NCBI GenBank assembly: GCA_013115145.1
Contig: JAAPAO010000209.1
Coordinates: forward strand, 1-52,443
Source of the DNA: Perkinsus chesapeaki
Taxonomy: Eukaryota > Perkinsozoa > Perkinsida > Perkinsidae
Length of the DNA: 52,443 nt
Direction: 5' to 3'
This document shows, piece after piece, positions 23,601-36,200 of this stretch. The notes below the pieces were generated by a model, which did no database searches, had not been told where the DNA came from, and worked only from the letters and a program-made list of their open reading frames with translations. The translations under genes and the position numbers were made by a program. Positions within the stretch are counted from its first letter, which is position 1, and each line of letters begins with the position of its first letter.

Positions 23601-26600
23601 GCTGCTGAACCTCTGCATCTTAGGCTGTGACGACTACTACTACAACCACAACCACGACGACCACTGCTCCGACGACAACGACAACTACCGAGAGAGTGAG
23701 TTGGTGTGTTACTCATTACCACTATCGGTTTCCTACAGTCCTTCTTTGGGAGCTGCCAAGAGGTGATGCCGATGTCGAACTCGAAGCTGATGCCACAGCA
23801 AATCGCTCACTTCGCATTCGAGAACCGTGGCCTTTCGGTGAGTCCGTCGCTGTTGTCTAGCACAATTGCCCGTCTCGCTTCCAATTGGCGCAGGAGAGCT
23901 CTTAAGTTTGAAGCACTTTTCACGTACACACGCCCTTATATTACAACATTGATGTCTTTCAGGTCTTACCGTGGGGAACTAAGGAAGGCCGAGGTCACAT
24001 GATGAGCTGTGATCCGGTCCGTGCGCCTCCTACAAAGCAGAAGGATGGTCGCTACAGAGTGTCAGCCAGCTGCTACTCAGCGGCATCGGCCTCTTCAAGA
24101 GCTCATGCTGAGAGCGAAGAGGAGGGCATCGTTTGTGGCTCGTATTGGGATGCACAACTCCTTGCTGTTATGTGGGGGGGTTATGAAGCTGTAAGTGATG
24201 GGAAATGTTGCTCAGAGCTATCAGTCCACTGCATAGCAGCTCATCGGCTTTTAATCTTGAGAATTCTGCGATGGATGCCGCGTTCTGAAATATAGTGTCG
24301 AGGAAACCACGCGCTCCTACACGTGGCTCTGTAAGGCAGCGTCGAGTCTTCTTCCTCTTAGCAAGCGCCTCCAACAGAACCGCCGCCAACTACGACAACT
24401 ACAACGACCAAGGCTCCTCGAGTCCACAAGCAGCAGTCTGCCTGGTGGATGGTGCACACTTCTGGCGGGTACACGTGGAACCACCCGCCCACGGTGAGGC
24501 TCTGATAAGTCAGAGGGCTGGTCAGCGGCATACTGCATCCTTTCAGCCGAAACCGACCACAACAACTACCACTACCACCACAACGACTACTACTCGCAAG
24601 CCCAGGGTGAGCGAAACCGAGCTGTCTGTCAGCGTTTGGACGGTGTGCATCAGACGAGGTACCGCACTTGCGAAGCCATGCGTCCGGATTGGGCCAAAGG
24701 TGACCAGCTTGACGAACTTGTTGACATCGTACCGCAAGGGCGGCAACTCCAGGTGGGATATCCTGCCTTGTAAGATAGCTGATGCCCGTTCGACAGGTGC
24801 GCCCGTACCTCGCTAAAGGGCTGCTCTCACTTACATGCGACCAAGTGACGGAGTTACCCACTGAAGATGAAGACGATCAATGGTCGGTGCCGGTGAAGTG
24901 TGGAGACTTGGAAGGTGCAGCGCGCAGATGGCTGCTGCCCCCTGAAAGTTTCCGTATCGATGTCGATAGGTCAAGGATTCATCAGCCAGGGTAGAATACG
25001 GTGTGCCTCCTATTACGACGCTCAGCTTCTGGTTATGCAGTGGGGTGGATACACACCGGTGAGCCTCACTACGTAGCCTCTGCGACGTGATAGTCTTTCG
25101 CCAGCCTACTACGACCACAACGACGACGACGACCACTACCACGACGACCACCACAACTACTACAACGGCAGCCAGAGTTCACCAGCGCTCTTGGGGCTAC
25201 TACTTCTCAGGATACGGCTCTCACTCTCAGGCAGTTGTAGGGCTCTTAATGTTGGTGTTATAATGCTACTCGACTGTGTTAGGCGCCACAGACCACTACG
25301 ACCACCACAACAACGACGACTACAACCACGGCAAGAGCTCAGCAGCAGCAGCAGTCGTGGTATAAATACTTCTCATCAGGATACTGGTCCCACTCTCAGC
25401 AATCTGTAGGCCAACTCTAGGGCGTGCATCGGTGTTATCCTTATGGTAGGCTCCTCAAACCACGACCACCACTACTACAACGACAACCACAACGACCACT
25501 GCTGCTCCGACAAAGGTATCTGCTAAACAAAGGTTCACTGAGTTGACGGGTTTGCTTCAGGGCCGCTTCGGTAGCTGTGTAACGCTGCAGCAGGGGCGAG
25601 AAGTGGCGATGAGTAGATCGTACGAATCTTTAGTGGATGCGCTACCATCAGCTCGAGAGCTTATGGTAAATCCTGATAGGAGTGGTACGCAGCTTATATC
25701 TCTACGCCAGGTTATGCCGAGAGGCGCTCATTATGCCCGCTCGATGTTCTGTGATAGAGTACGGCGCAAACCGACGTCATGGCAAGGACAATGGTACGTT
25801 CCCGTGAACTGCCAAGATGAGAAGCGTAACGCCTCAGCTGATTGGACCTACACCATTTTGTTGTGCGCAGATCCTGAGAACTCGGGCGACAGCAACGTCG
25901 TGTGTGGTTCGTACTGGGAGGCTGAAATGTTTGCCATTCTGTGGGGTGGCTACAAGCCGGTGAGATGAAGAGCAATTTCCGGCCAAAAACGATGGTCTTG
26001 TAGGGTCGTTCAAAATTCACTTGACAAGATAAATTCCTCGCCGCGTTTCGTACTCTTGCTTCTTCGAGGGGATGAATAACCCTCTGGCGACCGCGTCAGA
26101 AATTTCAGAGGCTTCGCTCGAGATTTCCATGATCCTTTCTATGCTAAGTTGTGCGCACATGAGGGGGAAATTTTCCAAAACGCATGTAGTTGCTTTGCCT
26201 CAGGAATTGCCACCAACGACAACAACTACCACAACCACGACCACCGCTCCTACTACCACAACAACCCAGGCTCCGACCAATAACGTGGGATGGTGGGGAG
26301 GATTCAGGCAATACCTCTGGAAGGTAGGCGAGCAATGGCTCCTTCCGTGTGATGCAAGTGATTCATTTCAGGCCTCAAGCTGGTCCGAGTCCACTTCAAA
26401 TGAGAAGGAAGCTCCGAAACCATTGCCGACTGCTCCGTCGGTCACTGCTAGACAGCAGGTGAGCGGCCAGTATCAGGCGCCGGGGGGCGATCTACTCTGG
26501 CAGACCCGTTTTCCGAGCTGCACAGCTGCCCGGAGAGAATTCGCGCCGCAGGGTGAAATGGACGAGGTCGTTGAGCTCTCGAGCGACGAAAGGAAGACTG

Positions 26601-28515
26601 TTACTGTAAGCAGGTTCTTCAGAGGATCTGAGTTGCTATCATTTTTTCATCAGCTGACACCCTATGGCTTCCCGGGCTCTGTTCAATTGTCTTGTGATGG
26701 CGTCGATGCCGGACCGAGCGAGTGGGAGAAGAGCGGCAAATGGCAGGTTAAGACGAACTGCCAAGATGAGAAGGGTGCGGGGCTTCCATGGAGCTCAAGG
26801 GGATCAGTAGCCATCGTAGGTTTGGATACCCCCACTGCCTACCGAATAGTCTGCGGCACCTACTGGGATGCACAATTCCTCTCAATCTTATGGGGAGGGT
26901 ATCAACCGGTGAGCACAGCGATCTGCTCACGGCAGCTGGGAAAGACTTTTGCGTTCACGTGCAGGCTGAAATGCCAGCAATGCCTCCCACGCCGCCAGTC
27001 GCTGACACACCGTCGGCCCAGCAGGGGTCTTCTTCCAGCCATGGCGGAATGTTCCACTTCAGTTGGAGTGGCTTCTCTTCGGTAAACAGAGGTTGACGAC
27101 CTCCTATCATATCGATGCTCGCTCAGGAATCTCAGACCACTACAACAACGACGACCACACCGCCCCCGCCAGCTCCAACAGCCGCGCCTGTGCCGAGTAG
27201 CTCCAGCGGTGGTTGGTTCCATTTCGCTCAATGGGGTGCCTCGGTAGGCGTCTGCCTAGTATAGCAGTACCGTGGTGATTTAATTTGCTTCTCTCAGTCC
27301 TCAAGCTCAAGCAGCGGTGGAGATCATCACATTATGACTGCACCGCCGGACGAGGCTATGGTAAGATACAATAACCAGCCGGCGTTCCTATGGGCATGTC
27401 CTCCATAGGTCCCCTTCGGCAGCTGTTCACAGCTGCAGCGGGAGACCAGCCCCGGTGTGCCTGACCAGCTCCTCGACGTTAAGACTGCTGGAAGGCTGCT
27501 TACAGTACGATCGAGGATGCTACGCGGCGTCAATAACTTTCTTTCAGATTCGAGCCGCCCATGAACAGTCGCAGCTCCTAAGGCGGTTGACGTGCGACGC
27601 TGTGAACTCGAGTCCGGTACAGAACAGAGGAGGAGATGGCACATGGAGAGTCCGTGTTGGCTGCCACGAGAACTTCGGTGAGAGCTGCGTGTATGCGTTG
27701 ATCGGGATGTACGTTCGATTTCAAGGTGCATCAAATGTTATCAAAGGAAGCATCGTTTGCAGCAGCTTCTGGGACGCCCAAATGCTGTCCGTCTTGTGGG
27801 GTGGTTTCAGCCCCAGACCAGTAAGGCATCCGCAACCGAGCGCTCTCTCCCATCGCTATGGCTTCAGGTACTCCCTCCAGCCAATCTCCCAGTGCAAGGT
27901 GAGTAGCTCTTATCTGCGATATTAATGTACTTCTCTGACCAGGTGCTTCTGGTCTCCTCCCTCACTACCTCAATATCCGAATCACCAGGCTGGGCTCGGC
28001 GGTGGTGAATCGTATCGGCGTCGTAGAGCCTAGCGAAGAAGAGCGTGTGAACTGGCATGAGATGCATCTTCTCTATGACAGTCTGAGGTGAGGAGGTTGT
28101 CCGGCTTCTGCCACCCAAGAGAAAGATTAGGGCGCTCCTTATGCTTGCTGGACAGGTCGGGAGAGAAGAACATCTGGGGAGAGACGCTTGATGGCAAGAA
28201 AATTAACATCATGTTCGACGAGCCGGGGATGGCAGAGCTTCTTATGAGGCAGCTCTCTGGACGAGTCCGCGAGGTAAGATGGCTTGAAGAGAGCCGCGGC
28301 ACCTACGAGAGCGTTTCAGGTTACCACCGATATCACCCGCTTCGCCAAGTCACTTGGTACAAGGGCTGCCTCCAATGGCCGACGGTCACCGGTGCCCACT
28401 CAGAGCCACGGAGAAAGGCGGAATGGTAAGGAAGACCGCTCATTTTTCCTACGGCTTACGCTGTACTGTGTCAGGCTGGAGCGTGAAAAGGGTCACGAAG
28501 ATAAGTAGAAAGTGA
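17650..28515 (+). CDS. Giant modular secreted protein with acidic, cysteine-module and mucin-like parts (array gene 2)
   Basis: Starts with a signal-peptide exon (17650-17709, MLMSPGLRALLLIAASLARG). Next come exons 17760-18200 and 18243-18869, paralogous to gene 1: LDPPNLAAKALYAHI, a module ending DAVEFAKVWGN, then a module ending DAAYFAKHWGAPF. From 18.9 to 21.9 kb about fifteen small exons, nearly all phase 0, encode an Asp/Glu-rich region. From 22.1 to 27.8 kb seven cysteine modules follow. The clearest read GSYWDAQLLAVMWGGY, GSYWEAEMFAILWGGY and GTYWDAQFLSILWGGY at their ends. They are separated by Thr-rich exons. The C-terminus (27.9-28.5 kb) has a last module-like part (KKINIMFDEPGMAELL) and a basic tail ending SVKRVTKISRK. 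One gap (22648-22740) lies in an intron. No stop or new signal peptide was found inside, so I treat it as one gene, but a boundary near the gap cannot be excluded. No known family was recognised. Confidence 0.65.
20743..20886 (+). repeat. Acidic in-frame tandem repeat, four copies
   Basis: Four consecutive units encode GMTQDADD followed by 3-5 acidic residues, so units are 33-39 bp long and stay in frame. The length change is confined to the GAG run. The unit differs from the rest of the acidic region and probably expanded by slippage or unequal exchange. Confidence 0.9.
22310..22356 (+). other. Gene 2 intron with a tRNA B-box-like motif
   Basis: A 47-nt GT-AG intron after the exon ending KEWGGFD. 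Removing it joins open frames (next exon PSWVPGPPQMRDL). It contains GGTTCGAATCC at 22329-22339, a perfect match to the pol III B-box consensus GGTTCGANTCC. The flanks do not fold into a complete tRNA. Confidence 0.6.
22648..22740. other. Assembly gap (93 N)
   Basis: Run of N inside an intron of array gene 2, directly followed by a 19-nt minisatellite. The gap probably reflects collapse of that repeat. Hidden exons cannot be excluded. Confidence 0.98.
22741..22892. repeat. 19-nt minisatellite, eight identical copies
   Basis: Unit GATATGTGTTGATAGAAAT repeated eight times without change, adjoining the assembly gap, so the true copy number is unknown. It is intronic in gene 2. The perfect identity implies recent expansion. 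There are no unique spacers, so it is not a CRISPR. Confidence 0.95.
23460..27240 (+). other. Mucin-like region of gene 2: Thr-rich tracts, aromatic motifs and cysteine modules in alternation
   Basis: Thr runs of about 5-18 residues lie at 23467-23520, 23627-23695, 24384-24410, 24546-24600, 25105-25172, 25284-25335, 25449-25513, 26213-26280 and 27129-27155. Thr codons are mixed (ACA, ACC, ACG, ACT), which suggests selection for Thr and not simple triplet slippage. Many tracts end in a short aromatic motif: SWWYQFKHFEWAGF, SWGYYFSGYGSHSQ, SWYKYFSSGYWSHSQ, GWWGGFRQYLW, MFHFSWSGF, GWFHFAQWG. Between tracts are the cysteine modules, each preceded by an exon of the FGSCxxLQ type. Thr-rich tracts in secreted proteins are typical sites of O-glycosylation. 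Confidence 0.8.
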
Positions 28516-28988
28516 TTGCTGTCAAAATCGTCCAGTATATTGCAATGCCAGCGGTTGCAAGTAGCCTGGCCAGTTGTCAGTTGTTCGGATGTATTCCTGG
28601 TGTCCCATGTTGTACGGTCATATCTAGATGTGCTTACATACACTGGCATTGGGTTGGTTAAGGGAACCGAAGTATACAGCGGTTTCTATGCTCTCGTTCG
28701 GGCAGCGCATTCTGGCAAAAACACTGTACTTTATCTCTATCTCCACGAGGTCCGAATTCCCGTCGGGAAATGTCCAAGTCGAGTTCGCAATATACCCGCA
28801 CCGGGTTCATTGCGATGACCGACTTTAAGCCGATACGAGAACCCGGAAAACTCAATAAGCCCGAAAACGGAGATATATATTACCACTCAGACGAAGGTTA
28901 ATCGTTGAGGCTCCAGGGATGATTTTTCTTCGTACAGGCTTACGCTATATGATGACCTCGTTATTAAGCTTTGTTTGTTGTCTATATA
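28516..28988. other. Intergenic spacer between array genes 2 and 3
   Basis: About 470 bp. A short plus-strand frame (28516-28818) crosses it but lacks consistent splicing and is probably not coding. No regulatory motif was identified. Confidence 0.45.
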
Positions 28989-31900
28989 ATGCACTGTTGG
29001 CTATTAGCCATCGCCCTTCCCATAGTAGGAGGTAGCGATGATGTTTACGAGGCGGTGAGCTAACAATCCTCAATGCCAAAATCGCTGTTATTTTTCGGTT
29101 CAGAAACCAATGGAGGAGAAGCTTTCCAATGCTATGTGGGGCGCTCTGCTGGGGCCGGACGGGCATCTCAATGTAGGAATATTCATGCTGCTAGGTTATC
29201 GTCATTGCCAGGCTCTTGAACCTACCAATCTCGACAACGGAGAAGCGTCCGCTCCGACCAGCAGCCCTCTGAGCCCGGAGGAGATCGCTGAGGAGCTAGC
29301 ACTTCCTGCAGACCAGACTGATGAGGCCATGCAGCAGACGACTACAAGCACACCGCAGCCTGCTGTACCAGAGACGACATCAACGACTGCGGCCCCTACT
29401 AGTGGAGATAAGACCGTGCCTCAGGTGAGCGGTGCCCCAGCTATGAGATTCAATGATTGTCCTCATGGCAGGACCTTGAAGCCTTCGTGACATCTCTCGG
29501 CCCTGCGGAGCTCCGCGTGAAAGTTGTCCTCTTTACCGCTAGGGTGGGCAGCACAGAATTTGTAGAATTCTTTCTCACTGGGATTCTCAGGACTGCAAGT
29601 CGTGCGAGGCTCTCCAGGATATTCGAGATGAGGCTGACAGGTTGTTTTCAGACGAGTAAGGATCGATCATGCCTCGTAGGCAACTTCTGGACTCTTCTAG
29701 GTCGGCGGACTTTATGCCAGTTTCATGGGAGTCACTGTACTGCGAAGATCACTCTCTCAACCAGCCAGGTGGGCAAGCCCATTCCAACTTCTCCGGTATA
29801 TTCCTCTGCTAACGCGAAGTCGTCACGTCTTCTTGGTTTCCCCATCCTTTACCTATTCGGAAGGGTGCCGGAGTCCAGGATGAAATCATCAAACACGCGG
29901 CTTCAGGTCCCGACAAAGCATTTTGCGATGCCGCCAACGTAACCACCTTACCGGAGCTCCGCCTCTTCGTCGTTGATGAGGAAAACCAACACGTTACGCT
30001 GGCTGCGAAGTAGCTAATGAAGCGGCCATCAGCCGCCACTGTTTCGGATCAGGTTCGACACTACCAAGCCAACTGCAGCGCAGCTCCGAGACTTTGTACG
30101 TCAACGAGCGGTGAGCCCGGGGATCAGCTTGACACTGAGGAGGAGCGACTCCTTGGCTAGGCGATTCCCGATAAGATCGAAACGTGCAAGAAGATAGTTC
30201 ACCCTGTGGATGGCAAGCAGGAGCTGGTGATGACGCAAGCACAGCAGGGATGGATTTGGGTAGGACCTGCCGAGGTGATGCGATGTGGCTAGTGCTGTAC
30301 TCAGTACCGTGGTGAAGGGAGCGAAGAGAAAGATCTGATAGCCGAGAAATGCAACGGAGGCGGCGCGGTAGAGCTAGATGGAGACCCGCCCAGTTTGCTG
30401 GTCACATGCAAGGCCGGGGAGGTCACCGTGACCTGTGATAGCAAGGAAGATGCGGACAGAATGCAGCAGCTACTCAACGATGCGGTAGGTTTATGAGGCT
30501 GTGAATCCGGGCAGTTGTCATTTATAGGCACCAATGAGCACGTCGGCGGCTTCAACAACGGAGTCTATGCTACCGACCAGCACCACTGGCGCGCCTGTTG
30601 TTGAAGAGAGCCCGGATGCTCAAGCCGACGATACCACGGAGCGGGAGGGAGAGCCGGCTGCTGATGATGAGGATGAGATGGCCGAAACGCCGGATAGCAG
30701 CTCAGAGGCGGAGGCGTCGACGAACGGACAGAAGGAAGAGGGTTCGGTAGAGAAGGAGGCTTCGGAAGGAGATAGCAGCGAGGCTACCAGTGACGAGCAT
30801 GCTGATCCGCCCGAGGAGACAGAGGATTCGGCTACAGCACAGGATGAATCGACGGCAACTCCGGAGAGTGAGACAGAGAGCCTCGGGAGCGTCGATGATA
30901 GCACGGGAGAAGATATGTCCGTGCTGGAAGGACCAATCACGACGGAGAGCGCAGAGGGTGCCGATGGGGAGATTCCTGAGGAGGGACGGACAGAGAGCCG
31001 GGGAGAGTTTCCCACTGTGGGCGAGGATGGTGTTGATGATGAGATATCCGAGCCGTCGAATAATACAGACGAAGATATCCAAGAGAAAAACGATCAGACT
31101 ACACCCGACGCTCAGGAGACTGAAGTGAGCGGAAGCGAAGAGAAAACCGATGATAGCAATCTCGAAAATACATTAGGAGTGGTGTCGCCACATGAGCCAG
31201 CAGAGAGTGATGAGAAGAGTACGAATGAAGATATGACCGCGCCCGACATTGAAGAAGCTGATACACCGTCTGCGGAAGAGATGCAGTCAGCCGAGGATGC
31301 AATGACTGGCCTTAAAGAGCTTGAAAGTTCATTCTTACCACCAGATCTTCCTACGGATCTTTCACAACCCAATGAAGCCATTCAAGACGATTCTCGTGAC
31401 AATACTGCTCTCGGAGAGGCAGCTGGATCGGATGGAGAGAAGTCCGCTGTTACTGTGCTTGATGAGGGCGGCGTGCCCGTGCCACCGGCTGACGATTTCG
31501 TTTTAACGAATGCAGAAGAGCCTAGCGAAACGGTGCCAGAGCCTATTACCGATGCTGTCATACCGGGAGAGAGACCCGTCGGCTATCCAGATGCTCCGCA
31601 AAGCAGCGAAGAACCTGACGATGTTTCCGGGGGAGCTCCATCTGAGAATAATTTGGTAGAGGATGCGCCTCGTCTTCAGACTGAGGAGATAGACTGGCGG
31701 CCAGACCTCCCGGACGTGCCAGATTTTTTGGATCACCGTACTGAGCACGAAGAGTTACCGATCGTGAGATATACAGTTTGCTCTTTCATTCGTGTTAAAG
31801 TGATGCGTATCAGGTTACCGAAGACGAAGATGAAGCTGCCGATGATGATGATGATCAGCCTTTGAACCCATCGGACAATCCACTGAGCGAGCTGGGGGCC

Positions 31901-33057
31901 ACCGACGAACCAACGAGACTTCATTCCGGACTCGATCCTGTAGAGGATGTGAAGAATGCGACAACTGATGATTCCGGAGATTCTGAGGACAAAGATGATG
32001 ATGATGAAGGTGATGGTGATGGTAAGACTAGCTGATGATGTGAAGTTAGCCGATGAGTTCACAGTAGGTGGCGATGATGAGGAGATTTCAGTGGACGACT
32101 CTGATGAAGATGAAAACGACGACGAGATGCCAGTTCTTAACTTTGATAAGGAGGATGAGGAGATCTCCAAACAGAGCACTGAGGAGGATGATAAAGACGT
32201 GGCACCGGCATCTGATATTGACGAGAATGGCGACGATGATGAGATCGATGGAGGTGCCGATAATGGTGACGAGGACAGAGGCGCACATTCGTCAAACGAA
32301 GAGAATGCTAAAAGGCTCCAAGGAGCCCGGACCCTTCGAGGAGTGATACCCACCGACGATCCCACTCCACCAGGATCGCAATTTTCATCGTTCACGTTCA
32401 CGTCTCACACATGGTCATCAAACGACCCTTGGCATGGTGAGCTGAAATGCTAACAATCAAGCGGGGTAATGGATACCTGATCAGGCACACTACCACCGAT
32501 CCTACCCGGTGAAGTCGGTGGCGCGCCGAAGATGATATTCTCAAATCCTTCCTCGGATGAACGTAACCACTCCACGGAGGTAAGCCGGACATGCGAATAG
32601 CTACCCACCGCTATAGCGGTTTTTACTGCATCATTGAAATCTGCACTATAGAAGCGAACATGCTTGGTATACACCACGCTCTTCACATACAGCCTGTCTG
32701 AGCGGTATCTCTCTAGGAGCACCTGAGAGTAGTCTCTCTGTCTAGCAGACGGGTGCACTGTTCTGAGGTTCCCCGCAGAAATGCAATCTAAAACGGTCTG
32801 AGTCCCCGAGCTGCTTGCTCTCAGGTTAAGATCTTGGCCGATACCATGCGCATAGTCCTCCAGCACGTGGGGGCATCAATCGTCGGAGAGGACATCTCGG
32901 GGAACAGTGTCGTCATTTACTTCCCCACGGATGATGCCGCACATGAGGGTTTCGGCCTTCTGAGCTCTCGCATCCGCAACGTAGGTTCTCGTAAAATGAA
33001 GCTTCTACGGCACTTGGTTGTTTTCCACTTCAGACGGAATTCTATCGAGATGGATAA
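28989..33057 (+). CDS. Secreted, extremely acidic protein with cysteine modules (array gene 3)
   Basis: Exon 1 (28989-29054) encodes a signal peptide (MHCWLLAIALPIVGGSD). Exon 2 is 29104-29172. An exon with Thr/Pro stretches follows (to 29424). Module-like exons then follow: LGPAELRVKVVLFTA, FCDAANVTTLPELRLFVVD and CKAGEVTVTCDSKEDADRM. One very long exon (about 30530-31760) encodes more than 400 residues dominated by Glu, Asp, Ser and Thr, with no cysteine. The C-terminal part has a last module (NSVVIYFPTDDAAHEGF) that resembles the end of gene 2, then a 24-nt exon to the TAA at 33055-33057. A few junctions between 29.5 and 29.9 kb and 32.6 and 32.8 kb could not be fixed. The protein is likely disordered and Ca2+- or cation-binding by charge, which is inference. 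Confidence 0.6.
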
Positions 33058-33267
33058 CAAGTCTTACTATCTCAAGAAGTACACCATTGCGGAAGCCTTT
33101 TTATCTTTTATTAACTTTTACTAACTGGCTTGAGCTTCATCTTTCCATCAGTTGCTTTACCACTGTCTGCTTACATGTTGATGTCGCGCGGATGAATGTA
33201 TCCACCATAGCTGTTCAGTTCTCAATGCCTTGCACGGCGGGATTTCAGCTGTTGGTGTTGTTAAGCT

Positions 33268-36200
33268 ATGCTCCGCTCGTATACCCCATTCCTTATCTTC
33301 ATTGCTGCTATAACAAGAGGGGAGGTAAGAGTGTGGCAAGATGCTGGCTGCTCTAGGCTTCTTTCCTAGTATCTATTATAGACAGTCTCTGAGTGCCGGG
33401 TGTGAGTTTACTTATCTGCATCTGTAGGGATACTGTGATCTAATTAATACTGTATAATATATTATAAGTACGTACGTTAAGGAGGATTATAGAATGTGCC
33501 AGGCTTCATCAGGGGCTCTCATATAGCATTAAAGAAACGTGGAAACGACCACCGGCCTCCCGCAGCTTAGCAGACGGCTGAGGAGCATGCCTTTCTTTTC
33601 AGACTAGAAGTCACCCCGATGGTGATCTTGGCCCAGCTGTTGCAGACATCCCAGGCATGCCGGAGATACCTAATCTCAATTTTGGACAGGATATCAATTT
33701 GCCGGAGGCCAAGCCGATGCCTCCTGTTGAAGCCGGGCCACAGCCGTCAGGACAATCTCTCCCTACATTCACTGACGCTGCTGCGCCAGCGGTTAGCCGT
33801 CTGTCTAGCGGTGTGGAGGAAGATGAGGTATGTCCAACGAGCCAAACAAAACTCCAACCGCCGCCGCATCTGTGATCTTCACGTCATTCCCAGGCGCAAA
33901 GCACCGGTCCCTCTGCACCACGAGAAGAGTTCCCAGTGATGGATACGAACCCCACAGCTTCTACCGACCACTCGGTAAGCTCCAAGCCGCATATCACACT
34001 AATGCTTCACCTAATTATTAGGTCCCTTCTGAAGCTGAAAAGCAACAGTCGTACGACGCCATGGCACGTAATGAAGTTGACGAGTTGGCCCCAGAGCCCC
34101 CGACTGACGAGGAGGAGATGATGAGCTACTCGGTTGGAGAACCTGCACACGCATCTTCTGATGTTGCTCAAGAGCTGGTGAGCGAAGATCATCTTGAGTT
34201 CCGTTTTCGCTCGTAGCTGCCCGCGTTTCATTGCTAATGCGGCATTAGCAATGCCGTACATTGCATTGTTGCAATTGTTGCCGTAGCATTAACAATTGAT
34301 GTCATTAATAATGCCTATACTTTTAGGCTCCCGAGCAGGAATTTGAAACACCCGAGGTGGACCCTGCCCAGGTGAGTTACCGGGGCACGTCGCGATCTGT
34401 CTGATACATCTTCTAAGACTTTTAAGCGGCTTTGGCGCAGTAGGTAGCGCGTAGGTCTCATAATCCTAAGGTCGCGAGTTCGATCCTCGCAGGCCGCATT
34501 TATCCCAACGTGCTTTCTACTTCAGAAGCACGTTGCTAACCCCATTCCGTGCACGGACGAAACACCTGTCTCGGATGATGAACAAGCTGGCCAGGTTGCG
34601 GAGAGCTCTTCTAATGACGAGGAGGGCACCGTCGCTGACGAGACCGTCAACCCTGTAGTTCCCGACGACCCGGATGCAGAGGACGAATCCGATCATATGG
34701 AGAGTGAAGACTCGACCGAAGATGACGATGCACTGATGGATAGCGATGACGTTGAGGGAAAGGACAATGGGAATGAAAGCTCAGCTAGCAGTGCTAACGA
34801 TGAAAACGAGAGTTCGCCTGACGATGAAAGCGCGGCTGATAGCAATGAGGAGACAACGGCCGATAACGACGATGAGAGCGCGGCTGATAGCAATGAGGAG
34901 ACAACGGCCGATAACGACGATGAGAGCGCGGTTGCACACGACGGAGAAAGCTCTACTGAAGACGAGGAGGAAAGGCCCACTGATGAAGGCGAAGAGACTG
35001 AGGAAGACAAAACCGAAGCTGGGTCGCTGCCTAAGGTGAGTTGGGCTGGTTAACAGTGTCAATAAATCAATAATGTTAGGCTGACCAAAAGGCTGTACTC
35101 TCTGTTTGCCCATTCGTATCGATTGATCACGGTGAGCTTGAGCTCGCCAGCAAGATCGAGCCGGCTTTCAAAAGAATCGAGGTAGGCATAGCGAACATAC
35201 TACGGTTAGCATAGCGTTCCCTTCCTAGGTGGAAAACCAAACCTTGCTGTTCTGCGGGAATGCGCACGCGAACTCGGTGGCCGTGTCTGGCTACAGTGCC
35301 GTAGCGATGATGTGTTCCAAGGACGCCGAGTCGGATCAAGAACTTAAGGTTGCTGTGCTCTGCAGAGAAAAAGAGTTCGCCGAGTCACTCATTGCTGGAT
35401 GGAACTGGGACACTGATGAGGTACCGAAATCTACACCTGCATGCTGCCGATGAGGGTGTTCTGTCCCAGGTGAGCTCAGACGGTGAGAGCGACGCAGCTG
35501 ATGCATCTGAAGAAGATGACGAGGAAGCAATCGAGAAGGCTGAAGACGACTCGGCCGACGAGGATGGTGATGAGGCAACAGGAGAAGCACAACCCCAAGA
35601 TAACGATGATGAGCAGCCAACAAGCGACGGTTCAGACACCGTGCAAGAAAATAGCGCGGCAGAACCCCAGATGACAACTGTGAGTGCTACTCCAGGCGGC
35701 CGAGGTAAAGTGCAATGTTTCAGGCTGAAATCCTTGAACACTGCCCGGCAGTGTCCTTTGAGGGGCATCCCTATTCGAAGATATCCACTTTCTGGGACGG
35801 CGGCGTCATGGTGAGATTATTCTTGCTTTCAACGCGTCCAGAGAAGTTAATGCAGATCCCTCACGTCGCCAGTGAAGGAGATAAGCAAGCCTCTGACAAG
35901 ATCGAGTGCGCGGGAGCCAAGTCTCGCCACGAATCTGGCGCCCGCTACCCCGAGGTTTCGGCGCTCTGCCGGGAGCCCGGCTCGGAGGGTGCATTCGATA
36001 CCTGGGTCAGCCTCAAATGCTTCAACAAGGAGGCGGCCAACACCGTTGCGCGCAAGTGGAACACCTACTCGGTAATTCCAATTTATACTCAGTTGAAGTA
36101 ACAACCATGTTGTGTGTCAGGACGCCAGGATTGCTGCTGGTTGCAACACGGTTAACTTCGGAGATCGTAAAGAAACCATCAGCGAGCTGAACAGTGATCG

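Noticed and set aside
24358-25154. Val-rich minus-strand frames with poly-Val runs
   Set aside because: These are the reverse complement of the plus-strand Thr-rich exons (ACN read as GT-rich), so they are not genes.
32450-32866. 138-codon open frame on the minus strand
   Set aside because: It overlaps the 3' exons of array gene 3 on the other strand and has no recognisable feature or splice support.
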